Assembly: GCA_020637555.1 (NCBI GenBank)
Contig: JACKKF010000005.1
Span: 124,001-188,000 of the forward strand
DNA length: 64,000 nucleotides
Reading direction: 5' to 3'
Origin: Rhodobacter sp.
Lineage (GTDB): Bacteria > Pseudomonadota > Alphaproteobacteria > Rhodobacterales > Rhodobacteraceae
Made by a program: the position numbers and the translations under genes. A model generated the notes under the pieces. The model saw only the letters and a list, made by a program, of their open reading frames with translations, ran no database searches and was not told where the DNA came from. Below are positions 7,624 through 18,498 of this stretch, one piece after another (the stretch's first letter is position 1; each line of letters starts with the position of its first letter).

Positions 7624-9239
7624 CCGGCGCGCGGCTGCCTGAGTTGACCTCGGCGCTGGATGCGGGCGGGCCCGGTTTTGCCGCGAATGCGGCGGCCATG
7701 GCGGCGGCGCTGGCCCAGGTCGACGCCGTGCGCGCCACGGTCGAGGCCGCGGGCGAAGCCGCGCGCGCAAAAGCCGCCAGGCGCGGGCAGATGCTGCCGC
7801 GCGAGCGTCTGGCATTGCTGCTGGACCCGGGTGCGCCCTGGCTCGAGATCGCCCCTTTCGCCGGCTGGAAGCGGTATGGCGACAAGGATGGCACGGGCGC
7901 GGGCGCGGGCGCGATCGCCGGGATCGGGCGCGTTTGCGGGCGATCCTGCGTGGTGGTGGTGGACAATTTTGCGGTCAAGGGCGGCACCGTCACGCCCGAC
8001 GGGCTGGCCAAGAAGGTGCGCCTGCAGGAGATCGCGCGCGAAAACCGTCTGCCCCTGGTCAGCCTCAGCCAGTCCGGCGGAGCCAATCTGGCCTATGCGC
8101 ATGAGGTGTTCGTGCCCGGAGGGCGCGGATTTGCCAATCAGGCGCGGATGTCGGCGCTGGGCATTCCGCAGGTGACGGTCGTGCACGGGTCCGCCACCGC
8201 GGGCGGCGCGTATCAACCCGGGCTCAGCGATTACGTCATCATGGTGCGCGGTCAGGCGACGATGTATCTGGCGGGCCCGCCCCTGCTGAAGGCCGCGACC
8301 GGCGAAGTGGCCACCGACGAGGACCTGGGCGGCGCCGAGATGCACACCCAGGTGTCCGGCGTGGGCGACTACCTGGCCGAGGACGATGCCGACGGGATCC
8401 GCCTGGCGCGCGCGGTGATCGACGCCTTGCCCTGGCCGCGCGACAGCGGCGCGGCGGAGGGCGAGGCGCCGCTTTACCCGGCCGCGGATCTGATGGGAAT
8501 CGTTCCGGCCGAGTCCAGGCAGCCCTACGACTGCCGCGAGATCGTCGCGCGCCTGGTGGACGGGTCCGGGTTTCTCGAGTTCAAGCGCGACTACGACACG
8601 GCCACCGTATGCGGCCACGCGCGCATCGACGGGAACCCGGTCGGGATCATCGGCAACAACGGGCCGATCACCGCGCAGGGTGCGGCCAAGGCCGGACAAT
8701 TCATCCAGCTATGCGACCAGTCCGGCACGCCGCTGCTGTTCCTGCACAACACCACCGGCTTCCTGGTCGGCACCGAACCGGAACGCGCGGGGATCATCAA
8801 GCACGGCTCAAAGATGATCCAGGCGGTCGCCAACGCGCGGGTGGCCAAGCTGTCGATCGTTGTCGGCGGCAGTTACGGGGCGGGGAACTATGCGATGTGC
8901 GGGCGTGGCTTCGACCCGCGCTTCATCTTTGCCTGGCCCAATGCGCGCACCTCGGTCATGGGGCCGGCGCAGGCGGGACAGGTGATGCGCATCGTGACCG
9001 AGGCCGCGATGACCCGCGCCGGCGCGGTGGACACCGCCAGGCTGGACGCGCTGGAACAGGGCACCGCGGCGATGCTGGCCGAGGCGACGACGGCGCTGGC
9101 CTCGTCGGCACGGCTGGAAGACGACGGCATCATCGACCCGCGCCAGACCCGCGACATTCTCGCGCTGGTGCTGGGGCTCATCGCCACCGAGGGCGCGCGG
9201 GCACCGCGGGCCAACACATTCGGGGTCGCGCGGCTATGA
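7620..9239 (+). CDS. Acyl-CoA carboxylase, carboxyltransferase (beta) subunit
   Basis: A 539-residue biotin-dependent carboxyltransferase in the methylcrotonyl-/geranyl-CoA carboxylase beta group (usual length about 535). The N-terminal half has GGANLAYAHEVFVPGGRGFANQ-type and GSATAGGAYQPGLSDY regions; the C-terminal half has NNGPITAQGAAKAGQFIQ and the GGSYGAGNYAMCGRGFDPR acyl-CoA site. It would move CO2 from biotin to the gamma carbon of an alpha,beta-unsaturated acyl-CoA. It overlaps the genes on both sides by ATGA and must work with the alpha subunit encoded next. Motifs alone do not separate methylcrotonyl-CoA from geranyl-CoA or another substrate. Confidence 0.88.
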   Translation: MTGARLPELTSALDAGGPGFAANAAAMAAALAQVDAVRATVEAAGEAARAKAARRGQMLPRERLALLLDPGAPWLEIAPFAGWKRYGDKDGTGAGAGAIAGIGRVCGRSCVVVVDNFAVKGGTVTPDGLAKKVRLQEIARENRLPLVSLSQSGGANLAYAHEVFVPGGRGFANQARMSALGIPQVTVVHGSATAGGAYQPGLSDYVIMVRGQATMYLAGPPLLKAATGEVATDEDLGGAEMHTQVSGVGDYLAEDDADGIRLARAVIDALPWPRDSGAAEGEAPLYPAADLMGIVPAESRQPYDCREIVARLVDGSGFLEFKRDYDTATVCGHARIDGNPVGIIGNNGPITAQGAAKAGQFIQLCDQSGTPLLFLHNTTGFLVGTEPERAGIIKHGSKMIQAVANARVAKLSIVVGGSYGAGNYAMCGRGFDPRFIFAWPNARTSVMGPAQAGQVMRIVTEAAMTRAGAVDTARLDALEQGTAAMLAEATTALASSARLEDDGIIDPRQTRDILALVLGLIATEGARAPRANTFGVARL

Positions 9240-11098
9240 GGATACTGATCGCCAACCGTGGCGAGATTGCCCTGCGCGTCATGCGCACGGCGCGGGCGAT
9301 GGGCTATGGCTGCGTCGCCGTGCACACCGACGCCGATGCGACCGCACCGCATGTCATGGCGGCGGATCTGGCCGTCGCCGTGCCGTCGTATCTGGACGGG
9401 GCGGCGATTCTGGCGGCGGCGCGTGCCACGGGCGCCGGGATGATCCATCCCGGCTATGGCTTCCTGTCCGAGAACGCCGATTTCGCGGCGGCCTGCATCG
9501 AGGCGGGTGTGGTCTTCATCGGCCCGTCACCCGCGGCCATCGCCACCATGGGCGACAAGGCAGCGGCCAAGCGCGCGGCGCAGGCGGCCGGCGTGCCGGT
9601 CCTGCCGGGCGGCGGACCCGAGGACGCGGCGGCGATCGGCGCTCCGCTGATGGTCAAGGCGGCGATGGGCGGCGGCGGCAAGGGGATGCGCCTGGTGCGC
9701 GATCTCGATGCGCTGCCCGAAGCCCTCGAGCGGGCGGCGTCCGAGGCGGTCAAGAGCTTTGGCGACGGCACGCTGATCGTGGAAAAGGCCCTGTTGGCAC
9801 CCCGTCACATCGAGGTGCAGGTCTTTGGCGACAGTCACGGCAACGTGGTGCACATGGGCGAGCGGGACTGTTCCGTCCAGCGCCGCCATCAGAAAGTGGT
9901 GGAGGAGGCGCCATCCCCCGCTGTCGACGCCGACCTGCGCGCGCGTCTGGGGTCGGCCGCGGTCGCCCTGGCCCGATCCGCCGGCTATCAGGGGGCGGGC
10001 ACGGTCGAATTCCTGCTGGAAGACGGCGCGTTCTGGTTTCTCGAGATGAACACCCGGCTTCAGGTCGAACATCCCGTGACCGAGATGGTCACCGGGCTGG
10101 ACCTGGTCGAATGGCAGATCCGGGTGGCCCGGGGCGAGGTCCTGCCACTGGCGCAGGACAAGATCGCGCTGAAGGGACATGCGATCGAGGTGCGCCTCTA
10201 CGCCGAGGACCCGGCAAACGGTTTCCTGCCGCAGACCGGCACCGTTCTGCGCTGGGCGCCGGATCCGGGGCTGCGGTCGGACGATGCGTTGCGCGACGGG
10301 ATCGCGGTCGGCGCCGGTTTCGATCCGATGCTGGCCAAACTGATCGCCCTGGGGCCGGATCGCGACACCGCGCGGGCGCGCCTGATCGACGGGCTTCACC
10401 GGACCGAGGTGCTGGGCCTCAGGACCAACAAGGCGTTTCTGGCGCGGGTGCTTGCGCATCCGGGCTTTCGCGCGGGCCCGACGACGGCGTTTCTGGACCG
10501 CGATTTTTCCGGCGATCCGTCGTTGTCGCCGCAGACGCCCGAGCCGGCTGTCCTGGCCCTTGCCGTGCTGATCCTGGCCGACGCGCCGGCGCCTCGGTTC
10601 GGGTTCTCGACCGGGCCCGCACCGGTTCTGAAGCGGCGCTTCGATACCGGGCAGGCCGAGGCCGAGGTCACCCTCAGCCTGACGGGATCGACCGCGACGG
10701 TGGACGGGCAGACCGTCACGCTGGTGTCGCGCGGTGCCACCCATGTCCATGCCCGCATCGACGGGGTCGCCCGGTCCTTTGCCTGGGCGCGTGACGGTGC
10801 GACGCTGTGGCTGGACGATTTGGGGGTGACCGACATCACCCTGGCCCCGGCCGAGGCCCGCGTGCAGGGTGGGGACGGTCGGGTTCACGCGCCCATGGCC
10901 GGCACGGTCACGGCGCTGGGTGTTCAGGTGGGCGCGCGCGTGGCGCGGGGGCAGACCCTGGCCGTGCTGGACGCGATGAAGATGGAGCACCCGCTGGCCG
11001 CGCCCGTTGCCGGCCGCGTCCAGTCCGTCGCGGTCACCCCGGGCGCGCAGGTCCGTGCCCGCCAACTCCTGTTCGAGATCACGCCGGAGGACCCATGA
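9236..11098 (+). CDS. Acyl-CoA carboxylase, biotin carboxylase/BCCP (alpha) subunit
   Basis: A 620-residue alpha subunit. Residues 1-450 form the biotin carboxylase: start MRILIANRGEIALRV, glycine-rich ATP loop MGGGGKGMRLV, and EMNTRLQVEHPVTE with the catalytic arginine and glutamates. The last 70 residues are a biotinyl carrier domain with the biotin lysine at Lys582 in AMKMEH. The region between is short and poorly conserved, as in methylcrotonyl- and geranyl-CoA carboxylase alpha chains. It carboxylates its own biotin with bicarbonate and ATP, and the beta subunit then transfers the carboxyl group. The start ATG overlaps the beta-subunit stop. Confidence 0.9.
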   Translation: MRILIANRGEIALRVMRTARAMGYGCVAVHTDADATAPHVMAADLAVAVPSYLDGAAILAAARATGAGMIHPGYGFLSENADFAAACIEAGVVFIGPSPAAIATMGDKAAAKRAAQAAGVPVLPGGGPEDAAAIGAPLMVKAAMGGGGKGMRLVRDLDALPEALERAASEAVKSFGDGTLIVEKALLAPRHIEVQVFGDSHGNVVHMGERDCSVQRRHQKVVEEAPSPAVDADLRARLGSAAVALARSAGYQGAGTVEFLLEDGAFWFLEMNTRLQVEHPVTEMVTGLDLVEWQIRVARGEVLPLAQDKIALKGHAIEVRLYAEDPANGFLPQTGTVLRWAPDPGLRSDDALRDGIAVGAGFDPMLAKLIALGPDRDTARARLIDGLHRTEVLGLRTNKAFLARVLAHPGFRAGPTTAFLDRDFSGDPSLSPQTPEPAVLALAVLILADAPAPRFGFSTGPAPVLKRRFDTGQAEAEVTLSLTGSTATVDGQTVTLVSRGATHVHARIDGVARSFAWARDGATLWLDDLGVTDITLAPAEARVQGGDGRVHAPMAGTVTALGVQVGARVARGQTLAVLDAMKMEHPLAAPVAGRVQSVAVTPGAQVRARQLLFEITPEDP

Positions 11099-11724
11099 TC
11101 GAACTGTGGCACTGCAAGGATGCGCGATCCCTGCGCGCGTTGTGGACGCTCGAGGAGCTGGGCCTGGCGTATCGCCTGCACCTGCTGGAGTTCCCCCCGC
11201 GCGTCAGCGATCCCGCGTTTCTCGAGGTCAACCCGCTGGGCACCGTTCCCTATCTGCGCGACGGCGAAACCGGCATGACGGAATCCAGCGGCATCACGCA
11301 TTACCTGGCCCGCCGTCATGGCGCGGGCACGCTGGCGGTCGCACCGGATGACCCGGCCTATGGCGACTGGTTGAACTGGCTCTATCATTCGGACGCCACG
11401 CTGACCTTTCCGCAGACCCTGGTGTTGCGCTATGCCCGGTTCGAACCGCGCGAACGCCGTCAGCCGCAGGTGGCCGAGGATTATACCCAATGGTATCTGT
11501 CGCGCCTGAAGCTGGTGAATGCCCGTCTCGAAACGCAGGACCATCTCTGCGCCGGCCGCTTCACCGCCGCCGACATTGCCGTGGGCTATGCGCTCTATCT
11601 CGGCGATCTGATCGGGATCGGGGCGCATTACAAACCGCAGACCCGCGCCTATCTGGACCGGCTGATGGCCCGGCCCGGGTTCCAGCGCGCGAACGCCCAT
11701 GGCTCCCCCTTGTTCCGAGGCTGA
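11095..11724 (+). CDS. Glutathione S-transferase family protein
   Basis: A 209-residue protein with an N-terminal thioredoxin-like domain (residues 1-80, including NPLGTVPYLRDGETGMTESSGITHYL, where VPYL and ESSGI mark the glutathione site) and a helical C-terminal domain with FTAADIAVGYALY, the usual GST N-capping region. It overlaps the carboxylase alpha gene by ATGA and sits inside the catabolic operon, so it probably handles a reactive intermediate of the pathway or performs a glutathione-dependent step. No specific substrate can be read from the sequence. Confidence 0.85.
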   Translation: MIELWHCKDARSLRALWTLEELGLAYRLHLLEFPPRVSDPAFLEVNPLGTVPYLRDGETGMTESSGITHYLARRHGAGTLAVAPDDPAYGDWLNWLYHSDATLTFPQTLVLRYARFEPRERRQPQVAEDYTQWYLSRLKLVNARLETQDHLCAGRFTAADIAVGYALYLGDLIGIGAHYKPQTRAYLDRLMARPGFQRANAHGSPLFRG

Positions 11725-11725
11725 C

Positions 11726-12916
11726 ATGATGACGCCGTTTTCCCTGACCGACGAACAGCGCGCGATCCAGGACGCCGCCTTCCGATACGCCGAGGCCGAA
11801 CTGCACCCGCTGTTTGCCCGCATGGATGACGAGGACTGGTATCCCGAGCATCTGATGGCCAAGCTGGGTGCCGATGGCTATTGCGGTCTGACCGCGCCGG
11901 TGGACCTTGGCGGCGCCGGAATGGACCTGTTGTCCGCCGGTCTGGTGGCCGAGGCCTTTGCCTATTGGAACACCAATGCGTCGTTCATCTGGGGCCCGCA
12001 CGAGAACCTCTGCCTGAACAACATTCTCAGGAACGGCTCGCCCGAGCAGATCGCGCGTTTCGTGCCGGGGCTGATATCGGGGCAAAAGGTCGGCGCGCTG
12101 GGACTGACCGAACCGGGGGCGGGGTCCGATGCGCTGGGCTCGATGGCGACCCGGGCGGTGCGTGACGGCGACGACTACGTCATCACCGGGCGCAAGATGT
12201 TCATCTCGAACGGGCCGGTCGCGGACGTGATCCTGCTCTATGCCAAGACCGCGCCCGATCTGGGGCCCAAGGGTATCTCGGCCTTTGTGGTCGAGACCGA
12301 TACCCCCGGGTTTCAGGTGGCGCAAAAGCTGAACAAGATGGGTTGGCGCGGCTGTCCGACCGGCGAACTGGTGTTCGACGGGATGCGGGTGCCTGCGGCG
12401 AACCGGCTGGGGGCCGAGAACGCCGGTGTCGGCGTCGTGATGTCGGGGCTCGACATCGAACGCGCGTTCCTGTGTCTGCCGTCCATCGGCGCGGCGCAAC
12501 GCTGCCTGGATCTGTCCCTGGACCACGCGGCGCTACGGCGGCAATTCGGGCGTCCCATCGGCAGCTTCCAGATGATCCAGTCTCATCTGGCGGAAATGGC
12601 CACATTGATCGAGGCCGCGCGCCTCACGGCCTATGGCGCCCTGGCGGCCTGCGACGCGATGCAGCACGGCGAGGGCGGGCGCGGCACGATTCACCGGCTC
12701 TGCGCGCAGTCGGTCATGTTCGGGGCCGACATGTTGGCGCGGGTGACCGATCTGGCGGTGCAGATCCACGGCGGGTCCGGTTTCATCTGGGAAACCGAGG
12801 TCAACCGCCACTACCGCAACGCGCGGATCGCGTCCCTGGGCGGCGGCACCACCGAGGTGCGCAAACTGATCATCGCCGAGGAACTGTTCCGCGAGCGGGG
12901 GCTGAGCCTGCGCTAG
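11726..12916 (+). CDS. Acyl-CoA dehydrogenase, isovaleryl/citronellyl-type
   Basis: A 396-residue FAD-dependent acyl-CoA dehydrogenase. Flavin and substrate motifs GLTEPGAGSD and TGRKMFISNG are clear. The usual C-terminal catalytic glutamate (YEGT motif) is replaced by glycine (Gly373 in LGGGTTEV), while a glutamate stands at 245 in SGLDIERAF. This shift is the mark of isovaleryl-CoA dehydrogenase and relatives, which take branched or unsaturated substrates. It would introduce the double bond that the carboxylase needs. Start at 11726 directly follows the GST stop. Its 3' end overlaps the opposite-strand mpg gene by four bases. Confidence 0.9.
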   Translation: MMTPFSLTDEQRAIQDAAFRYAEAELHPLFARMDDEDWYPEHLMAKLGADGYCGLTAPVDLGGAGMDLLSAGLVAEAFAYWNTNASFIWGPHENLCLNNILRNGSPEQIARFVPGLISGQKVGALGLTEPGAGSDALGSMATRAVRDGDDYVITGRKMFISNGPVADVILLYAKTAPDLGPKGISAFVVETDTPGFQVAQKLNKMGWRGCPTGELVFDGMRVPAANRLGAENAGVGVVMSGLDIERAFLCLPSIGAAQRCLDLSLDHAALRRQFGRPIGSFQMIQSHLAEMATLIEAARLTAYGALAACDAMQHGEGGRGTIHRLCAQSVMFGADMLARVTDLAVQIHGGSGFIWETEVNRHYRNARIASLGGGTTEVRKLIIAEELFRERGLSLR

Positions 12917-13434
12917 AACGCCCGCGACAGCCAGGGTCCGGGCAGGCCAAAGCGCATCGGCCAGTCGGCGGCCTTGGTGATGCCGATGCGGGTGCCGGTC
13001 AGCCAGTCGCCCGGCGGGTTCAGATCAAGCCGGAAATCGGGTGTGCCAAAGGCGCGCCCGTCGTCCGCGCCGTCGATCCCCAGCGCCTGCGCCAGCATCC
13101 CGGGCCCCTTGCACAGCGGGCGTCCGGGCCCGCGCCGGGTCTGCATGGTGGCGATCCCGTCGAGCGGCTCCAGCGCGCGGATCAGCACGGCATGGCCGGG
13201 TGCCCCGACCACGTTCAGGCACCAATGCAGGCCATAGATGCGATAGACATAGGCGTGGCCCGCCGGCCCGAACATGGCCGCGTTGCGCATCGTCGGCCCC
13301 GGGAAGGAATGCGAGGCCGGGTCGTCGGGCGCGTAGGCCTCGGTTTCGACGATGCGACCGGCGCACCCGCGCACGATCAGGGTGGCGCCCAGCAGGCGGG
13401 GCGCCAGATCGGCGGCGGGGCAATCGAAGGTCAC
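12913..13434 (-). CDS. DNA-3-methyladenine glycosylase (AAG/Mpg type)
   Basis: A 173-residue monofunctional glycosylase of the AAG superfamily that excises alkylated purines such as 3-methyladenine. Visible family features are LLGATLIV, the catalytic-site region GRIVETEAYAPDDPASHSF, the MFGPAGHAYVYRIYG tyrosine segment, and KGPGMLAQALGI. It is at the short end of the family but complete. It overlaps yjbQ upstream by ATGA, so the two are probably cotranscribed. Confidence 0.9.
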   Translation of the reverse strand: MTFDCPAADLAPRLLGATLIVRGCAGRIVETEAYAPDDPASHSFPGPTMRNAAMFGPAGHAYVYRIYGLHWCLNVVGAPGHAVLIRALEPLDGIATMQTRRGPGRPLCKGPGMLAQALGIDGADDGRAFGTPDFRLDLNPPGDWLTGTRIGITKAADWPMRFGLPGPWLSRAF

Positions 13435-13847
13435 CGCAGCAACGCCGTGACCTGACGCTTCTGCGGGCGGGTGCGATGCTCGACCACATAGATCCCCTGC
13501 CAGGACCCCAGCGCCATCGCCCCGCCGATCACCGGGATCGCCAGAGAGACCGGCAGATGGGCCGCCTTGATATGGGCGGGCATGTCATCGGGCCCTTCCA
13601 GCGTGTGGGTGATCCAGCGCATCGACGGGTCGTTCGCGGGGGGCACCAACCGGTTGAGCCAGGTCTTGAGGTCGCGCTGAACACCGGGGTCGGCGTTTTC
13701 CTGGATCAGCAGGCTGGCCGATGTGTGGCGGATGAACAGCGTGAGCAGGGCCTCGTCCAGCGCCTGCCGGTCCAGCCACTGGACGACCTGGGGGGTGATC
13801 TCGTAAAGGCCGGGGCCTTGGGTCTGCAGGGTGAAGGTGGTGTGCAT
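13431..13847 (-). CDS. YjbQ/UPF0047 family protein
   Basis: A 138-residue member of the YjbQ family (secondary thiamine-phosphate synthase enzyme; weak thiamin-phosphate synthase activity is reported for E. coli YjbQ). Signatures are FIRHTSASLLIQENADPGV, SMRWITHTLEGPDDMPAHIK and GTWQ-like LGSWQGIYVVEHR near the end, where conserved histidines and aspartates form a metal site. It is the first gene of a pair with mpg. Physiological role unclear. Confidence 0.9.
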   Translation of the reverse strand: MHTTFTLQTQGPGLYEITPQVVQWLDRQALDEALLTLFIRHTSASLLIQENADPGVQRDLKTWLNRLVPPANDPSMRWITHTLEGPDDMPAHIKAAHLPVSLAIPVIGGAMALGSWQGIYVVEHRTRPQKRQVTALLR

Positions 13848-14031
13848 GGCAGCCAGGAAAGGGGCGCGCAGGGGCGCAGAGGCCGAAACGGGGTGAGACC
13901 GGGATTTGGCGGAAACGGATGGTCGCGGCTCTCCCCCTGATGCGGTGGCGCCAGCATAAAGGGTTGCGCGTTGCCGCGGAAGGGGGAGCCGTGGGTGCGC
14001 GCCGCTGCCGCGCGCGGGACGGCCGCCGTAA

Positions 14032-14051
14032 GGTGCGTGCTTGCACGCACC
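14032..14051. repeat. Perfect palindrome downstream of the 124-residue gene
   Basis: GGTGCGTGC and GCACGCACC flank a TT centre, making a 9-bp perfect stem that abuts the stop codon of the minus-strand gene at 14052. It could act as a terminator stem or protect the mRNA end, but lacks a T-run. The 13848-14031 gap before it shows nothing else I can name. Confidence 0.5.
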
Positions 14052-14426
14052 CTACCGGGGCGCGGCGAGGGCCCCGATCACCTGCTGCGCGGCCGTGGCG
14101 TCCGTCACCCTCAGCGAGATCTCGCCCCTCGGCGTGACATGCGCTGCCGGGAAGGTCGCCAGAACCGTGTCGAAATCCACCAGCCCGTCCCGGAACGCGG
14201 GCTTGCGGAAATACCACAACACCCAGCCCTCGTTCAGCACCGCCGAAAAATACCAGGTCTCGCCGTGCTCGATCCGCAGATCATGCGCAATGAACCCCTT
14301 GGACGTGGCGCGGGCGGTCAGCCCGCCGGGATAGTCGGCCTGGGCAAAGGCCAGAAACGCCTCGCGCACGCCGCCGGGCCTGGCCTGCGCGAGGTGGTCT
14401 TCGAAAACCTCGGGGTTGAGCAACAC
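14052..14426 (-). CDS. Conserved hypothetical protein
   Basis: A 124-residue soluble protein that I do not recognise by family. It starts MLLNPEVFEDHLAQA and contains a basic and aromatic stretch (TSKGFIAHDLRIEHGETWYFSAVLNEGWVLWYFRKPAF) that looks like an alternating beta-sheet core. There is no signal peptide or membrane segment. It begins three bases after the rpoD stop on the same strand, so it is most likely read through from the rpoD transcript. Codon usage matches its neighbours. Confidence 0.7.
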   Translation of the reverse strand: MLLNPEVFEDHLAQARPGGVREAFLAFAQADYPGGLTARATSKGFIAHDLRIEHGETWYFSAVLNEGWVLWYFRKPAFRDGLVDFDTVLATFPAAHVTPRGEISLRVTDATAAQQVIGALAAPR

Positions 14427-14429
14427 CGT

Positions 14430-16424
<1,995 letters not shown>

Positions 16425-16538
16425 GATTCCTCCAGGCAGGGGATGCGTCGTGATTCGGGCGCGGAGTGATTCGGTATCTAGCAGAGATAGCGACTGGACG
16501 CGGCGAATCACAGGGGTGCGGCGAAAAAAGGATGATTC
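16425..16538. promoter_or_regulatory. Cluster of five GANTC (CcrM) sites between dnaG and rpoD
   Basis: GATTC or GAATC occurs at 16425, 16452, 16468, 16505 and 16534. Three of the five are part of the longer direct repeat TGATTCGG (16451, 16467, 16533) and one is its inverse. GANTC is the target of the cell-cycle methylase CcrM, and GcrA, encoded at 56512-57141, acts at methylated GANTC promoters. Confidence 0.6.
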
Positions 16539-16551
16539 GGGATGGCGCGGC

Positions 16552-18498
16552 TCACGAAGGGCCGGGGCGTCGCTTCTTCTTTACCCAGACCTGCGAGTCG
16601 ATCAGCGTCTGAAGCTGGTTGGACAGGCTTTCGCGGTCCTCGCCCAGATCGGTGGTGTTTTCGCGCGTGGCCCCCTTGCCGGCGCGGTCCATCGCGCGGG
16701 CGGTCTCGCCCAGGCGATAGGTCAGCCGCTCGCCCGGCAGGGATTCCAGTTCCGCCGTCAACTCGGCCAGCTCGCGGCGCAGCGCCCGGCGGGTCAGCAG
16801 GATCTCGAAGTCCTCGGTCAGGCAGCGGCGGACATAGTCGGTCTCGGCCTGCGGGCGCAGGGTCGGGGCGATGGCGACATGCGGCAGCGCCCGCAGGCGC
16901 TGATATTCGGTCCCGCCCCGTTCGGACAGGGTGTCGGCGGCCGGGGTCGGATGCTCTTGCGCGGCGGTCAGCAGGACCGATTGCAGCAGGCGATGGTCCT
17001 CGCGCCGCGGGTCCATCGCCATCAGGCGGTCGTCGAATTCCTCGAGCAGGGCGGGGTGGGTGAACAGAACCGCCAGGATCAGGGCCTCGCGCAGGTCCTC
17101 GTCCGCGCCATCGGCGCCGGCGGCCAGCAGCGAACCCCGGGTGCCGGGCAGCGGGGCCTGGGCGGCCTGTTTGCGGGATTTGTAGGGGCCGGGGCGAAAC
17201 GGCCCGGCGCTGCCATCGGAAAACAGGGCGCGGCGTTGCTGGCGGAATTCCTCGGCGTAGTGCTGGCGCAGGCTGGGGTCCTGGATGCGCTCCAGCAAGG
17301 CGCGCAACCGCTGGTCCAGCGCGGCGCGGCGTTCGGGGCTGTCAAAGACATGCCCCTGAATGGCACGGTCCCAGAGCAGCCGGGCCATCGGAACCGCGCG
17401 TTCCAGAACGTCGCGCATCGCCTGCGCGCCCTGCGCCTTGATCAGGTCGTCGGGGTCCTGGCCGCCGGGCAGCAGCGCAAAGCGCAGCCCCTGACCGGCG
17501 GTGATCAGCGGCAGCGCCAGATCGGCCACCCGCAACCCGGCCCTGAGCCCGGCCGCGTCGCCATCCAGCGCGATGATCGGCTCGGGGTGCATCCGCCACA
17601 TCAGCCGCAACTGGTCCTCGGTCACGGCGGTTCCCAGGGGGGCCACGGCCCCCTCGAACCCGGCCTGGACCAGGGCGATCACGTCCATGTAGCCCTCGGC
17701 CACGATCAACGGCTGCCCCTTGCCCGAAGCCGTGCGCGCTGGCCCGATGTTGTAAAGCGTGCGCCCCTTGTCGAAGAGCGGGGTTTCGGGCGAGTTCAGG
17801 TATTTCGCCCGGGCGTTCGGGTCCATCGACCGGCCGCCAAAGGCGATCGCCCGCCCGCGCGCGTCACGGATCGGAAACAGGATGCGGCCCCGGAACCTGT
17901 CATAGGGTTGGCCGCCGTCGTCCGGTTGCGCGCAGAGCCCAGCTTCGACGATCAGGCGGGACTCGACGCCCGCCTGCCTGAGATGCGTCCACAGCGCCTG
18001 TCGCTGATCGGGCGCAAAACCGATTTCCCAGTGGTCGCGCTGCGCCTCGCTCAGGCCTCGCCGATCCAGATAGGCCCGGGCCTCGGCCGCGTGCCCGCCC
18101 ATCAACTGCATCCGGTAGAAGCGCACCGCCTTGTCCATCACCTCGACCAGCGTGGTGCGCCGTTCGTCGCGCTGGCGGTCGCCCTCGGTGCGTTCGGGCA
18201 TGGCCATGCCGGCCTCGCGCGCCAGGGCCTCGACTGCATCCATGAAGGACATGTTCTGCGATTCGCGCAGATAGGTCAGCACATCGCCCTTCGCCTGACA
18301 ACCAAAGCAGTAGTAGAATCCCTTGCGGTCATCGACATGGAACGAGGCGGTCTTTTCGTGGTGGAACGGGCAGGGCGCCCAGAAATCCCCCTTGCCCTGG
18401 TTCGACTTGCGCAAATCCCAGGTGACGGTGCGACCGACCACCTGCGCGATCGAGACGCGCGAACGCAATTCGTCGAGAAAGCCGGGCGGAAGCGACAT
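16552..18498 (-). CDS. dnaG: DNA primase DnaG
   Basis: A 648-residue primase that makes RNA primers at the replication fork. The zinc-binding domain shows Cys43, His46, Cys64 and Cys67 (CPFH and CFGC). A catalytic core follows with GGRSMDPNARAKYLNSPETPLFDKG, then the TOPRIM motifs EGYMD and the acidic LDGDAAG. The C-terminal part, for helicase contact, is variable. The start at 18498 gives MSLPPGFLDELRSRVSI, the normal N-terminus. It is followed by rpoD in the same direction after a 127-bp gap. Confidence 0.96.
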   Translation of the reverse strand: MSLPPGFLDELRSRVSIAQVVGRTVTWDLRKSNQGKGDFWAPCPFHHEKTASFHVDDRKGFYYCFGCQAKGDVLTYLRESQNMSFMDAVEALAREAGMAMPERTEGDRQRDERRTTLVEVMDKAVRFYRMQLMGGHAAEARAYLDRRGLSEAQRDHWEIGFAPDQRQALWTHLRQAGVESRLIVEAGLCAQPDDGGQPYDRFRGRILFPIRDARGRAIAFGGRSMDPNARAKYLNSPETPLFDKGRTLYNIGPARTASGKGQPLIVAEGYMDVIALVQAGFEGAVAPLGTAVTEDQLRLMWRMHPEPIIALDGDAAGLRAGLRVADLALPLITAGQGLRFALLPGGQDPDDLIKAQGAQAMRDVLERAVPMARLLWDRAIQGHVFDSPERRAALDQRLRALLERIQDPSLRQHYAEEFRQQRRALFSDGSAGPFRPGPYKSRKQAAQAPLPGTRGSLLAAGADGADEDLREALILAVLFTHPALLEEFDDRLMAMDPRREDHRLLQSVLLTAAQEHPTPAADTLSERGGTEYQRLRALPHVAIAPTLRPQAETDYVRRCLTEDFEILLTRRALRRELAELTAELESLPGERLTYRLGETARAMDRAGKGATRENTTDLGEDRESLSNQLQTLIDSQVWVKKKRRPGPS

